Shown: piece by piece, positions 41,325 through 50,084 of the stretch
Numbering within the stretch: position 1 is the stretch's first letter
Layout of the letters: every line of letters starts with the position of its first letter
Assembly: GCA_036489565.1 (NCBI GenBank)
Contig: DASXFN010000056.1
Location: 55,882-119,881 of the forward strand
Length of the DNA stretch: 64,000 nucleotides
Direction: 5' to 3'
Source of the DNA: JAICKN01 sp036489565
Lineage (GTDB): Bacteria; Acidobacteriota; Terriglobia; Terriglobales; Acidobacteriaceae
Notes under the pieces: model-generated
Told to the model about the DNA's origin: nothing
The model's database searches: none
What the model saw: the letters and a program-made list of their open reading frames with translations, nothing else
Position numbers and translations under genes: made by a program

Positions 41325-43667
41325 TCAGCGTGACGAGAGGGTCAGCGTCTCGCCCTGTTCAACCTTACCTGCACTACAGTGGTCGGACGGCAGCGGACCT
41401 GACCACAGTGCCGCCAGTTGTGCGGAATCCGCGACGAGGCAGAGAGCATACTTTCCTGGCTCGATTGCTCCGACCATCGCTGGCACGTTTCCGTTGCCCG
41501 TGCCTTGGTCGGTGCCCCAGCCAGCGATTGTGCGGGCGTCTTGGATCGCGCCATCGTGCACCAGATACGGCGTGCCGGGATTATCGTGAGTGCCTCCGGG
41601 CGGTTGCAAATTGAGCTTCAGCTTGCCGCCGGAGTCGTCGAGGGTAATGGTGTTTGCGCTATCAGGCGATTCATCATTGTCACTCGGGACTTTCAACCGG
41701 GTCAGCTTGAGGGCATATCCCGGCGCGCCGACTGTCAGTCCAAGTTCCTCGGTTCCAGGCGGCAATTCCAACTCGAAGCGTCCGTTCTGGTCGGTCCGCG
41801 CGAATGCTCGCGGCACGCCCGGCTTGATCCAGACCTGCACCGCCGCGTTCGCCACGGGCCCGTCACTGGAAACGACGTACAAGGGAACGCGCATGGAAGG
41901 GTTGAGCACCAGTTTCAGATCGCTCTCACTGCCCTCCGTCACTTCAAACGGGGTGCGATCGGAAGAGCCTTCTGGCGAATCGGCCATCGCGTTGTACTTT
42001 CCCGGCCGCAGATCAGGCACTTCGAAGTTTCCCGCGTCGTCAGTCGAAGTAGTCGTTCGTATGCCGCTGGTATCCTCGAAGGAGACTTGGATGCCGCGTT
42101 GTGCTTGGCCATCCGCTGAAACCACGCTACCGCGCACGGCGATCGTCGGCAGTTCCAGGTCCAGCCATCTCGTCGCCTCGCCGCCAACCGGTACGTTTAC
42201 GTTCAGCAGGCTCTGCGTGACGGCCGGATGCGCGACGTGCGCCTCCACGGTCCAGCTGCTAGTTTCACGGATGTTTGGTGTGACAGGCAGCAGCCCCTGG
42301 AAACGACCGCTATCGTCGCTCTTGAGAATCGCCAAGGCCCCACCCGCATTGTTGAAGAAGATCATTCGCGCGCGAACTGGCTGTGAGCTCAGCAGCACAC
42401 GCCCGGCCACCTTCACAGACGCGAGGTGCAACAACAATGACAATGGAGCGCTGCCTGCGCGCAGATCGAAATCCCGTTGCAGCCACCGCGTGCCATCGGC
42501 GCTGGCGACAGTGACGCGATAGCTTCCGGTCATCAGGCCGCGCCGTACCCAGCGTCCGTCCGCTGAGGCTGCGGCCTTGTTCGCGACCCGTCGGTAACGT
42601 GGGGCTGTCGAGTCTACGGTGAGCTGCCACCGCTGGCCCGTCGGATCAACCTGTGGCGTAACAGCGACGTAGATAGCCAGCTCTTCGAGTCGCAACGGCG
42701 GATCGATTCGAGTTTCACCGTCCGCTTGCACGCGAAGCTCGCGGAAGCCGCTCGCAGCGGAGCACACAACCTCCAACGCGTGCTTACCTGGAAGCACGCC
42801 GGCGACCTGAAAGTAGCCAGCTTTGGTTAGCGGTACAGAGAAACCAGGCTCGCTTGCAGGCGCGCTTTCTGAGTCGGATTCGCCGGGGCCGCGCCGCTCC
42901 ACATCCGGTCGCAGGGTCGCGCGACACGGACCGGGCGGGTCGGAACCATCTCTTAGAACCGCGCGTCCGAAGACCGATGCAGCCTGGCGCAGTACTGTTC
43001 GGCCAAGATCGGTACTCTCTTGGGCGCTTACTGCGGCTTTCAAACTCATCCCCCACTTGTAGTGCGGAGCGTACCCTGAAGCATTCAGCCTCATATCAAA
43101 CTGCCCAACCGGCCCCAGGCAACTCCATGTTCCGTTCTCAATCGCGCAGAGAAGTACTGCGCGTGACGGGCCTGGTTGACTTCTCTGGACGGGAACCTGC
43201 GGCGATGTCGTCTTATCGCCAGGAGCTTGGCTTGCGGTAAGCTGAATTTCGAGTGCGCGAGGTAGCGGTTCGCCGCCCGCCGTCACAATCTCGCCATGCA
43301 GAGACGCCGCGGGCCACAGCGAGAGCTGCACTTCAGGCGACTGGCGTGCGACCGCGACTTCCGTTTCCTGGCTCCAATATCCGGATGCGGAAGCTTGTAC
43401 CTGCCAGACGCCTTCGCCAAGATTCAGAACCGCCCCGCTCGGCGCGGCTTCAGCTTCGACAGGCACGGAGCCATTGCTCGAACCGGACGTCGCCATTTGA
43501 ATCGCCTGGATGTGGACGTGCGCTGGCTCGGACGTGGAGTTGGTGGCAGGCCACTCAAACGCTATATGGACAGGCAGGGCCACCGCCTGCAAACCGCAAA
43601 AAGCGAGAGCGCCACCTAGAAGAATTCGACCAAGCATAGACCTACACGCATTCACGCGATCCTGCAT
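41325..43667 (-). CDS. Large secreted protein with carboxypeptidase-regulatory-like (CarbopepD) repeats
   Basis: 780 residues: signal peptide (about 10-30), then a string of beta-sandwich modules. At least four have the carboxypeptidase-D regulatory pattern, for example V-R-G-S-V-V-S-A-D-G-Q-A-Q-R-G-I-Q-V, followed by D-D-A-G-N-F-E-V-P-D-L-R-P-G-K-Y. No catalytic motif is seen. Such modules bind or space surface proteins and are abundant in Acidobacteria and Bacteroidetes. Its ATG shares one base with the stop of the upstream SUMF1-like gene (TAATG), so the two are translated together. Confidence 0.8.
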   Translation of the reverse strand: MQDRVNACRSMLGRILLGGALAFCGLQAVALPVHIAFEWPATNSTSEPAHVHIQAIQMATSGSSNGSVPVEAEAAPSGAVLNLGEGVWQVQASASGYWSQETEVAVARQSPEVQLSLWPAASLHGEIVTAGGEPLPRALEIQLTASQAPGDKTTSPQVPVQRSQPGPSRAVLLCAIENGTWSCLGPVGQFDMRLNASGYAPHYKWGMSLKAAVSAQESTDLGRTVLRQAASVFGRAVLRDGSDPPGPCRATLRPDVERRGPGESDSESAPASEPGFSVPLTKAGYFQVAGVLPGKHALEVVCSAASGFRELRVQADGETRIDPPLRLEELAIYVAVTPQVDPTGQRWQLTVDSTAPRYRRVANKAAASADGRWVRRGLMTGSYRVTVASADGTRWLQRDFDLRAGSAPLSLLLHLASVKVAGRVLLSSQPVRARMIFFNNAGGALAILKSDDSGRFQGLLPVTPNIRETSSWTVEAHVAHPAVTQSLLNVNVPVGGEATRWLDLELPTIAVRGSVVSADGQAQRGIQVSFEDTSGIRTTTSTDDAGNFEVPDLRPGKYNAMADSPEGSSDRTPFEVTEGSESDLKLVLNPSMRVPLYVVSSDGPVANAAVQVWIKPGVPRAFARTDQNGRFELELPPGTEELGLTVGAPGYALKLTRLKVPSDNDESPDSANTITLDDSGGKLKLNLQPPGGTHDNPGTPYLVHDGAIQDARTIAGWGTDQGTGNGNVPAMVGAIEPGKYALCLVADSAQLAALWSGPLPSDHCSAGKVEQGETLTLSSR

Positions 43668-44581
43668 TATTTATTACGACATACGCGAAAACCCTGATCG
43701 GAGCCCGCACCATTCGCCGCCAGGCTGCCCCGAAAAGAGGTCTCCGTGAAGGGCGCATCGCCCATCCAACCACCGCCCCGCCAAACCCGGCCAAAGCCAC
43801 TCGGATTTCCTTTGGGATCAGTTACATTTGTTGGCAGTTCGTCTCCGAACCAATCCCAACACCACTCCCTGACATTTCCAGACATATCGTAAAGCCCCAG
43901 CTCATTAGGCTTTTTGCCGCCAACCGCTTTGGTTTGATCGTGATTTTGTTGTATGGCTGACCAGAGCCAGGCTCCCGACAGGTCGTTATCTCCGGCATTT
44001 CTCCAATACCACGCGACTTCATCCACAAAATTGCTTCCGCTGTATTCGTAACTTTTGCTCAACTGACCTCCGCCGGCGGCATATTCCCACTCAGCCTCAG
44101 TCGGCAGCCGATAACCATTCGCGCCCGCATTGATCGTCACAGTCCACTTAATGTCATCGAGATCGCCAAACTGCGGGTTAGGCTTGTTATCCGGGTCTTT
44201 ATTATTTTTATCGATGTTGTAGTACGGCTGCAGGCCTTCTTTGACGCTTCTCTTGTTGCAGTATTCAATGCTGTCGTACCAATTCACCATTTCCACCGGC
44301 AAATTGTCTCCCTTGAATTTCGAGAGATTACTTCCCATGACCCCATTCCACTCCTTTTGAGTGACTTCGTATTTGCCAATATAAAAGTCCGAAATTGTCA
44401 CGTCTTTTCCGTAGTAATTGGAGTGTGCGTTTTTAAAAGTCCCGCCTTTCACGAGGACAAATTCGTCAGGCGCTTTTTCAGAAGAGTTGCTGACAGAGGT
44501 AACTCCAGCAACGGCCAATATTGCAGTTAAACCGACAACCGCTATGCTTGACGCCAGTGAAAAGAGAGATCGTATTCTCAT
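43667..44581 (-). CDS. Secreted SUMF1/formylglycine-generating-enzyme-like protein, catalytically doubtful
   Basis: 304 residues from the ATG at 44581, with a signal peptide (about 1-26). The FGE-sulfatase fold is clear: F-V-L-V-K-G-G-T-F near the start, Y-E-V-T-Q-K-E-W, P-V-E-M-V-N-W-Y-D, R-L-P-T-E-A-E-W-E-Y-A-A-G-G, L-Y-D-M-S-G-N-V-R-E-W and the final G-F-R-V-C-R. The active-site cysteine expected a few residues after W-R-G-G is missing (W-R-G-G-G-W-M-G), so sulfatase activation is unlikely; many such domains are binding or other modification modules. Noticeably AT-richer than neighbours. Confidence 0.87.
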   Translation of the reverse strand: MRIRSLFSLASSIAVVGLTAILAVAGVTSVSNSSEKAPDEFVLVKGGTFKNAHSNYYGKDVTISDFYIGKYEVTQKEWNGVMGSNLSKFKGDNLPVEMVNWYDSIEYCNKRSVKEGLQPYYNIDKNNKDPDNKPNPQFGDLDDIKWTVTINAGANGYRLPTEAEWEYAAGGGQLSKSYEYSGSNFVDEVAWYWRNAGDNDLSGAWLWSAIQQNHDQTKAVGGKKPNELGLYDMSGNVREWCWDWFGDELPTNVTDPKGNPSGFGRVWRGGGWMGDAPFTETSFRGSLAANGAGSDQGFRVCRNK

Positions 44582-44635
44582 TGAAAATTCGGAAAGGCCA
44601 GAATTTTTAGTTATATAACGCCGGGCCGGAGGTTT

Positions 44636-44652
44636 TGCAACCAACCGGCCAC
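44636..44652 (-). promoter_or_regulatory. Sigma-54 promoter of the SUMF1-like operon
   Basis: Read on the minus strand, GTGGCCGGTTGGTTGCA has TGGC and TTGCA separated by exactly 8 bases, the -24/-12 spacing of sigma-54 promoters. The start site would be near 44626, about 45 bases before the ATG at 44581. Confidence 0.65.
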
Positions 44653-44684
44653 GGCGCTATCAGATGACTTGTAGCGAAGAATGG

Positions 44685-45353
44685 TTACCACACTGTTGCG
44701 TTAACATAGCCGCTTCTGTTGCCGTAAGATTCTGTTCCCAGAATCATGTAATTGAAATTGCCCATGTGCATTCCAATATTGTTCCAGTGGTTAAAGTGGT
44801 TGCCGGTGTTAACTGCGTGGTTCGATCCAGTGGATGATCCGCCCCAGTTATCCAGGTATTGTTCAAACGTCGCAGTGCCCTGAATGGAAGGTTGATTAAC
44901 CTGCTGATGCTCATAGGTACTGTAATTGTGCCCATCGCTGGAAACGCTGCCCTTGTACTGCGCGTTCCCTGTATAGAGGGAACCGAATTCGCAGATGTAA
45001 TATTCGACCAGCGGATTGGTCGTCCAGCCGTAAACCGAAATATTGTTGTAGCCATTCGCGGCCCCGACATTGTAATTCACAGTCCGATAGCCGCCAGGAT
45101 TCCAGCCTTTGCCGCCCACTACGTCATTGACATTTGACCAGCTGAGGGCATAATTGCCGGCATATTGATTGGAGAACGTCATGTTGGAAGAGCCGCCACT
45201 GGTATACAGGGAATAATAGAAGCCCTGGTTAGTGCCCGTTCCGTTGTTGTATACAGTCTGGGCACTCGCTGCTATCGTTGCGAGCCCCGCAATTGCCAAA
45301 CCGCAGAGGACTACTCGTTTGACATGTGACAAAACTGACCGCCTTGAACGCAT
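44685..45353 (-). CDS. Secreted endo-1,4-beta-xylanase, GH11
   Basis: 222 residues with a signal peptide (about 1-32) behind a GAAGGAG ribosome-binding site. The beta-jelly-roll of family 11 is complete: nucleophile E117 in N-P-L-V-E-Y-Y-I-C-E, thumb loop Q-P-S-I-Q-G-T-A-T-F-E-Q-Y, and acid/base E208 in I-L-G-T-E-S-Y-G. It cleaves internal beta-1,4 linkages of xylan outside the cell. Asn/Gly/Tyr-rich composition and lower GC than the window average hint at horizontal acquisition. Confidence 0.95.
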   Translation of the reverse strand: MRSRRSVLSHVKRVVLCGLAIAGLATIAASAQTVYNNGTGTNQGFYYSLYTSGGSSNMTFSNQYAGNYALSWSNVNDVVGGKGWNPGGYRTVNYNVGAANGYNNISVYGWTTNPLVEYYICEFGSLYTGNAQYKGSVSSDGHNYSTYEHQQVNQPSIQGTATFEQYLDNWGGSSTGSNHAVNTGNHFNHWNNIGMHMGNFNYMILGTESYGNRSGYVNATVW

Positions 45354-45656
45354 ACTAGTCTCCTTCGATTGTCTATGGTTTGATGTGTCTCAGAAAATGC
45401 CTCCAAGATTACTGTCGGCGAACAAAAAATCGAACCGCTGCTTGCTGCGAAGATTTGAAGCCGGAAGGCAGCCTTAAGAACAGTCCATGACAGTCTGTGC
45501 CTGTCATTTCTTGTGCCGTTTTCAGAAATTCAGCATGCGGCAAAAGGGTTAAAGGCAATTGACAAGGGAGAAATTCGTTGTGGTTTTAGAATTCGAAGTT
45601 ACCGAAACGTTATTCTTCGTGGATGATGTGCCAAGCCGAGCTGATTCCCGAGCTTT
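45354..45656. other. Intergenic region upstream of xylanase
   Basis: 303 bp. It must hold the xylanase promoter on the minus strand, but I see no convincing box. ATGACAG (45487-45493) and CTGTCAT (45501-45507) form a 7-bp inverted repeat with a 7-base loop of unknown role. No gene is visible. Confidence 0.4.
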
Positions 45657-46925
45657 TTACCAGAATTGGCTGGCGATGATCGTGCCGTGCCCTGCTGTGC
45701 CGCGAATCACGACGGTGGAGAGGACGATCTCCATGTTCTTATTGCCCCAGTCTTTGGGAGCGATAGCGGCCAGCTTTTTCATGTCGTCAGGGTCGGTAAG
45801 AAATTTGCCGGCAGCTGAGGTGCCAAACACGGAAAGGCCGGCCGCAACCACAACCACCTGATCCGTCTTCGGATCCCTGACCCGCAGAATCAAAGCGTAG
45901 TCCTTTGTGATGTCCAAATAAGGTTCCGAATAGTTTATTGCCCAATCGTGCTTCGCCGGATTATCCCGGTCTCGAATAAGCATGACTCGACGTTGGGAAT
46001 CCTGCCCGACCGTAAAACGGAGATTCGAGATGAGTCGCTCCGTCCAATCGTTGTTCTTGAGACCAACGAGGATTGCAGGTCCATTCTGAAGGTCTGCGAA
46101 ATTTGCTTCGGACTGAGAGGCCAGACGGGTGATCTTATTATGCTGCCCGAGCAAACGAGACAATTCGGCGAGGGTAATTGCGTCACTGATGTGTACCAGT
46201 TGAGTGTCGGAAGAATGAAAATCACTCAACGTCACCGGCGGTTTAGTATCCTCGGTGCCGCCTGCGGATTGTCGGCCTTCGCCCAGCGTTCCAACGCAAA
46301 GCAGTACGGGCCCCTGCGCGGAAAAAACCGGAGCCCAGAAGGTTCGCAGAGGATCGTTCCAGTATGGCCGAACAAGCAAAATGGCAACCATGGCAACAAG
46401 ACTAACAATCCCCAAAAGCACGATCCGAAGCCGAATGCGAGGGTGTGAAGCGGCTGTGAGCAGCGGCAGAACGGCAATTCCATTAGCTGGCGCGGTTGCA
46501 TCGGAAGCAATGCCATGTTCCGATCCGCTGGCTTCAACGCGACTGAAATGAGGTACGTAGGAACCCGGCTGAAGTTCGATCCTTACTTCCGATCCGCTTC
46601 CACTTTCGCTGTAGTATTGCGCGAGCCGGCGGCGAACCTCAGACATGGCGCTGCGCACCACATGATCATTCGCGGTATCGTAATCGGGAGTGCGACCGAA
46701 CACTTCAATCCCGATGGTCCGCTCTTTCATCGGCGCTTCATTCCCTTGCAGCGTGTGCTCGACGACATAGCGGAGGACCGCTGCGTATCGTCTGCTGTTA
46801 CGAAAAAGGGGATGAGAAAGGATTTGATCGAGATGTTCCAGGATTTCCTCCTGGTGCACCTCGGGCGTAGTGCATAGCGCCTGACTAAGATGTATGCCTT
46901 CCCCCAGAACTTTGTCAGGACCCAT
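45657..46925 (-). CDS. Transmembrane regulator-like protein with acidobacterial N-terminal domain
   Basis: 422 residues from the ATG at 46925; an in-frame GTG at 47066 would add 47. The N-terminal ~110 residues carry L-F-R-N-S-R-R-Y-A-A-V-L-R-Y-V-V, M-K-E-R-T-I-G-I-E-V-F-G-R-T-P-D-Y-D-T and R-R-R-L-A-Q-Y-Y, a helical domain I recall as frequent in Acidobacteria and often annotated as adenylate-cyclase- or winged-helix-like. One membrane helix follows (about 165-185), then a ~230-residue extracytoplasmic alpha/beta domain. Layout fits a one-component membrane sensor; function not established. Confidence 0.65.
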   Translation of the reverse strand: MGPDKVLGEGIHLSQALCTTPEVHQEEILEHLDQILSHPLFRNSRRYAAVLRYVVEHTLQGNEAPMKERTIGIEVFGRTPDYDTANDHVVRSAMSEVRRRLAQYYSESGSGSEVRIELQPGSYVPHFSRVEASGSEHGIASDATAPANGIAVLPLLTAASHPRIRLRIVLLGIVSLVAMVAILLVRPYWNDPLRTFWAPVFSAQGPVLLCVGTLGEGRQSAGGTEDTKPPVTLSDFHSSDTQLVHISDAITLAELSRLLGQHNKITRLASQSEANFADLQNGPAILVGLKNNDWTERLISNLRFTVGQDSQRRVMLIRDRDNPAKHDWAINYSEPYLDITKDYALILRVRDPKTDQVVVVAAGLSVFGTSAAGKFLTDPDDMKKLAAIAPKDWGNKNMEIVLSTVVIRGTAGHGTIIASQFW

Positions 46926-47066
46926 GACGCCGCCAAAGTTACCACGGGCTGACTTGTTTGTCACGCCGCGTTGAGGCAGGCTATGGCTGGAATGAATTGT
47001 CTTCTCACTTAAGATATTCCATCTCCATGATCGTTTGCGGTCAACTCTGATCGAAGTATCACGCAC

Positions 47067-47556
47067 ATCTGAATGCCGCGCCGGCGGCGGCTTTTAGGCC
47101 GGTCGGCGCATTACTCGATAGAAATAAAAACAACATTTCCCTCTGCCAATGCATTTTGCAGTTGAGAAAAAACGCGCGCGTTGAATCCGGAACTCAAATA
47201 ATGGAATAGAAATGACCGTTATGAATGCCGGGGTAGCCGCCGCAAATAGTTGGCAAGTTCGACTGCTGTTTTTAGACGAAATAACAAGACGGAGGAAAAA
47301 TAATCCAGCAGTCCAACTGTGAATGATGTTTCAGATCTACTGAGATCTCCTTTCGCGCGTGGACATCTTGGGCCACGCGGCCCTATGATGCTCCTCCGTG
47401 GCCGCGTGATGTATGAGAAAACGATCCTGTCGCAGTTCTGTAACAGCGCCGAAATGCGGAATTCGCACACGTGTATTTTGCGTGTCCGTGCACCACGCTT
47501 CGTTTTACGCTTATCGGAGTGTGGCCGAATTACTGATCGAGGGAGAGAAACCCTGC
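47067..47556. other. 490-bp region without a gene
   Basis: No ORF with coding character. CACGCGGCC (47374-47382) and GGCCGCGTG (47400-47408) form a perfect 9-bp inverted repeat with a 17-base loop, and AGATCT occurs twice at 47334-47350. The 5' part should contain the promoter of the minus-strand regulator. I see no RNA gene. Confidence 0.4.
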
Positions 47557-48015
47557 CTATCCAAGATTTACGCCGCTTAGAAAACCGCCAATATGCGCGG
47601 TTAGTCCGATGACGAGGCTTGTAACAATTTCAAGCGCCAGGCGATAGCGTGAAAGTTGGAGCGGCGAAGCCTTCGGTTGCCGCAAATGAATCCACGCAAC
47701 AATGGAGATCAGAATTGCGGAGGAACTTCCCAAACACAAATGAAGCAATAGGAGTCCCTGCAGTTTCTCTCCCTCGAATTGCCACCGCCACGCCATAATG
47801 CCGGTAACAAGCGTGGGCCATACAAAAACAGCCGCCGCCAGCATGTTCAGCCGAGCTGCTCCTGCCAAGGTTGGTCGGCTTGCGGCCCGCCTGGTCCAGC
47901 GGGCCGCAACATCAAAACCAGTTCCCACCAGAAAGAGTGCAATAGGAAAGTGGATTAGAACTACATGCTGAGCGTGTTTTGCCAGCAACGCTGATTTGAG
48001 ATCGAAAGGGTTCAT
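47557..48015 (-). CDS. DUF2231-type membrane protein
   Basis: 152 residues from the ATG at 48015. Four membrane helices with an H-V-V-L-I-H-F-P-I-A-L-F-L opening and further helix-borne histidine (L-L-L-H-L-C-L-G), the DUF2231 pattern; these proteins may bind heme. Last gene of a three-gene operon, 7 bp after the cupredoxin stop. Confidence 0.85.
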   Translation of the reverse strand: MNPFDLKSALLAKHAQHVVLIHFPIALFLVGTGFDVAARWTRRAASRPTLAGAARLNMLAAAVFVWPTLVTGIMAWRWQFEGEKLQGLLLLHLCLGSSSAILISIVAWIHLRQPKASPLQLSRYRLALEIVTSLVIGLTAHIGGFLSGVNLG

Positions 48016-48022
48016 TCGCAGA

Positions 48023-48370
48023 CTACTCGACCACAATCTTGCCCGTCATCTTCGGATGAATCGAGCAATAATATATGTACGTTCCGGGCTTGCTGATGGT
48101 GTAAGTGAATTTCTCGTCAGTGTCGAGCACCTTGGATTTGAAGCTCTGGTCATTGCTGACCACGTTATGCGGAATATCGTCGGCATTGGTCCATGTGATC
48201 CGCGTCCCGGCTTTCACGGTGATAGTTGGCGGTAAGAAGCTGAAGTTGTCAATCTTTACGTCCACCGCTGCCGGCGAGGATGCTGAGACGGACTGCCCCA
48301 AAATCGAGATCCCCGGCAACGCCAAAACAATCGCTACTGTTGCAAAAAGAATCCAATCGCGTTTTTTCAT
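48023..48370 (-). CDS. Exported cupredoxin (plastocyanin/amicyanin-like)
   Basis: 115 residues with a signal peptide (about 1-26). The type-1 copper site is complete: H68 in I-P-H-N-V-V, C102, H105 and M108 in Y-Y-C-S-I-H-P-K-M. It is a small periplasmic electron carrier. It follows the metallophosphoesterase by 48 bp and precedes the DUF2231 gene by 7 bp. Confidence 0.93.
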   Translation of the reverse strand: MKKRDWILFATVAIVLALPGISILGQSVSASSPAAVDVKIDNFSFLPPTITVKAGTRITWTNADDIPHNVVSNDQSFKSKVLDTDEKFTYTISKPGTYIYYCSIHPKMTGKIVVE

Positions 48371-48418
48371 TTTGTCCTGTCCTTATGTCTTGAGATGAAT
48401 ATCCGAATTTAGTACTGA

Positions 48419-49387
48419 CTACTCCAGCGTGGAATCAATTACCGCGAGTGCGTGACGCTTACGCATGTAGTTCACATCCGTCACTCCCAGCAGGCTGCGT
48501 AACTTTTCGGCCGGAACCTTCATCGGTCCAGGAGACGGCGCTTCGCCGGGACGAGGTTGAGGAAATGCGGTAGAGGTAGCAGTGTGAAAGGTAATGTTGC
48601 CTTCCACCTTTTGCATGGTTTGGTGAATATGGCCATTCAACACGGTGACCGATCCGAAATGTTTTAGATAAGAAAGCGCTTGAGCGCTGTCATCGGTCCC
48701 CCATCCCCAGTCGGGATAAATCGTCCAGAGCGGAACGTGCGCGAACACCACGACGGGCGTGCTCTTGGAGAGATGTTTAACATCATCTTCCAGCCATTCG
48801 AGCTGCTCGTGCCCAAGCGAACCCATTCCTCCCGCTTTAAGGTTCATGACATTCACCAGCCCAACAAAGTGCACGCCTTTTTTATCAAAGCTGTACCAAC
48901 CGTCGCCTTTTGTGCTCTTGCCATAGCGATCGCGGTACTGCTGGCCATTGTCTTCAAGCACGTCGTGCTCGCCTGGAACAAAGAACACATCCTTGGCTGG
49001 CGCGGCTTTTAGAAGTTGGTCAACGGTGTCGAACTCCGAAGGTTTGGAAAGATGAGTAATATCTCCGGTATGAAGAATGAACTCGGGCGCTACTGGAAGC
49101 GCGCGGATTTTGTCGATTGCCACCTTCATGGTTGCAACCACGTCTGGGTTCGCGGCCTTGTTAAATCCCATGTGGCTGTCGCTGATCTGCACAAAACTGA
49201 AATCGGCCTTTGCGGCTTTGTGCAGTCCTGAAGAATCATCGAGCGCGTAAGACTTGAGCACTCCGCCTTGCAGCACGCAAAGCGCTCCTGTTCCTGCCCA
49301 TGCCATGCATTTCAGAAAGCCCCGCCGGTCCACTCCGTCGCGGTTGTGGTCATACAAAATAACGTCACTGGTTTTTTGCTGAGACAT
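48419..49387 (-). CDS. Tat-exported calcineurin-like metallophosphoesterase
   Basis: 322 residues. Tat signal (D-R-R-G-F-L-K-C-M-A-W-A-G-T-G-A) then a calcineurin-type phosphoesterase: Q-I-S-D-S-H-M-G, H-T-G-D-I-T-H, V-P-G-E-H-D (Glu for the common Asn of G-N-H-D), F-A-H-V-P-L-W and N-G-H-I-H. The metal-binding histidines and aspartates are kept, so hydrolysis of a phosphoester in the periplasm is expected; substrate unknown. First gene of the operon divergent from the ECF sigma gene. A purine-rich ribosome-binding site precedes the ATG. Confidence 0.9.
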   Translation of the reverse strand: MSQQKTSDVILYDHNRDGVDRRGFLKCMAWAGTGALCVLQGGVLKSYALDDSSGLHKAAKADFSFVQISDSHMGFNKAANPDVVATMKVAIDKIRALPVAPEFILHTGDITHLSKPSEFDTVDQLLKAAPAKDVFFVPGEHDVLEDNGQQYRDRYGKSTKGDGWYSFDKKGVHFVGLVNVMNLKAGGMGSLGHEQLEWLEDDVKHLSKSTPVVVFAHVPLWTIYPDWGWGTDDSAQALSYLKHFGSVTVLNGHIHQTMQKVEGNITFHTATSTAFPQPRPGEAPSPGPMKVPAEKLRSLLGVTDVNYMRKRHALAVIDSTLE

Positions 49388-49472
49388 CTGTCTTCTCCTT
49401 CTTTCCCGAGAATCGGACTGTTTTCTCGTTCACCGTTGTCCGCTTGCACGGTGCAGAACGGAAAGTTGAAGT

Positions 49473-49513
49473 TTTTATTCCGGGAAATATTTTTTCGTTT
49501 CCTGGGAATAAAA
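49473..49513. promoter_or_regulatory. Divergent palindromic ECF promoter/operator
   Basis: TTTTATTCCGGGAAA (49473-49487) and TTTCCTGGGAATAAAA (49498-49513) form an inverted repeat with one bulge. Each arm gives GGAATAAAA reading outward, a GGAAT-type ECF -35 element, toward the metallophosphoesterase on one side and the sigma gene on the other. This predicts autoregulation and coregulation of both operons. Confidence 0.6.
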
Positions 49514-49542
49514 CACCGGTTCGCTGGTTTACTCTTGTGTTC

Positions 49543-50073
49543 GTGTCGGAGGAGCGCTTTATTTCGGGATCGTTTGAAGAGTTGGCCATGCCGCTCTTCG
49601 ACCGGCTTTACAACTTCGCCCATTGGCTCACGCAAAACCGCGAGGAGGCCGAAGACCTGGTGCAGGAAACCTACGCCAAGGCGCTGAAAGGATTCCGCTC
49701 CTATAGGCAAGGGACAAATTTTCGGGCCTGGATCTACCAGATTTTGCGCAACACGTTCCTGACCTCCCGCACCGGACTGAAGTTGGCCTCATCAATTTCA
49801 TTGGATGAAGATTCTGAGTCACAAAATCTTCCGGTCTCCAGCGATACTCCCGAGACGCTCCTGCTACAGCGTTCCGACCAGCAATTGGTGCAACAGGCCT
49901 TGGGAGAGTTGGCCGTACCTTATCGCGAGGTGTTGCTGTTGTGTGAGTTTGAAGAAATGTCGTATCAGGAAATGTCCGCGACTCTGGCAGTTCCAATTGG
50001 CACGGTGATGTCGCGTTTGTCACGCGCCCGCCGGGCATTGCGGGATGCGGTTCAGGAGATGCAAAAACGCTAA
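49543..50073 (+). CDS. ECF-type RNA polymerase sigma factor
   Basis: 176 residues from the GTG at 49543, giving V-S-E-E-R-F-I-S-G-S-F-E-E-L-A, a usual beginning for this group; an ATG at 49588 is the alternative. Region 2 (F-D-R-L-Y-N-F-A-H-W-L-T and E-A-E-D-L-V-Q-E-T-Y-A-K-A) and region 4 (M-S-Y-Q-E-M-S-A-T-L-A-V-P-I-G-T-V-M-S-R-L-S-R-A-R) are complete. If the GGAATAAAA at 49505 is its -35, the transcript would be almost leaderless at the GTG. Followed 11 bp later by its anti-sigma gene. Confidence 0.92.
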   Translation: MSEERFISGSFEELAMPLFDRLYNFAHWLTQNREEAEDLVQETYAKALKGFRSYRQGTNFRAWIYQILRNTFLTSRTGLKLASSISLDEDSESQNLPVSSDTPETLLLQRSDQQLVQQALGELAVPYREVLLLCEFEEMSYQEMSATLAVPIGTVMSRLSRARRALRDAVQEMQKR

Positions 50074-50084
50074 GGCGGTCAATT

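Noticed and set aside
41590..42522. 310-codon plus-strand frame
   Set aside because: Antisense to the CarbopepD-like protein, which has a signal peptide, coupled start and domain pattern.
43667..44581. Active formylglycine-generating enzyme for sulfatases
   Set aside because: The catalytic cysteine after the W-R-G-G motif is absent and no sulfatase gene is in the window.
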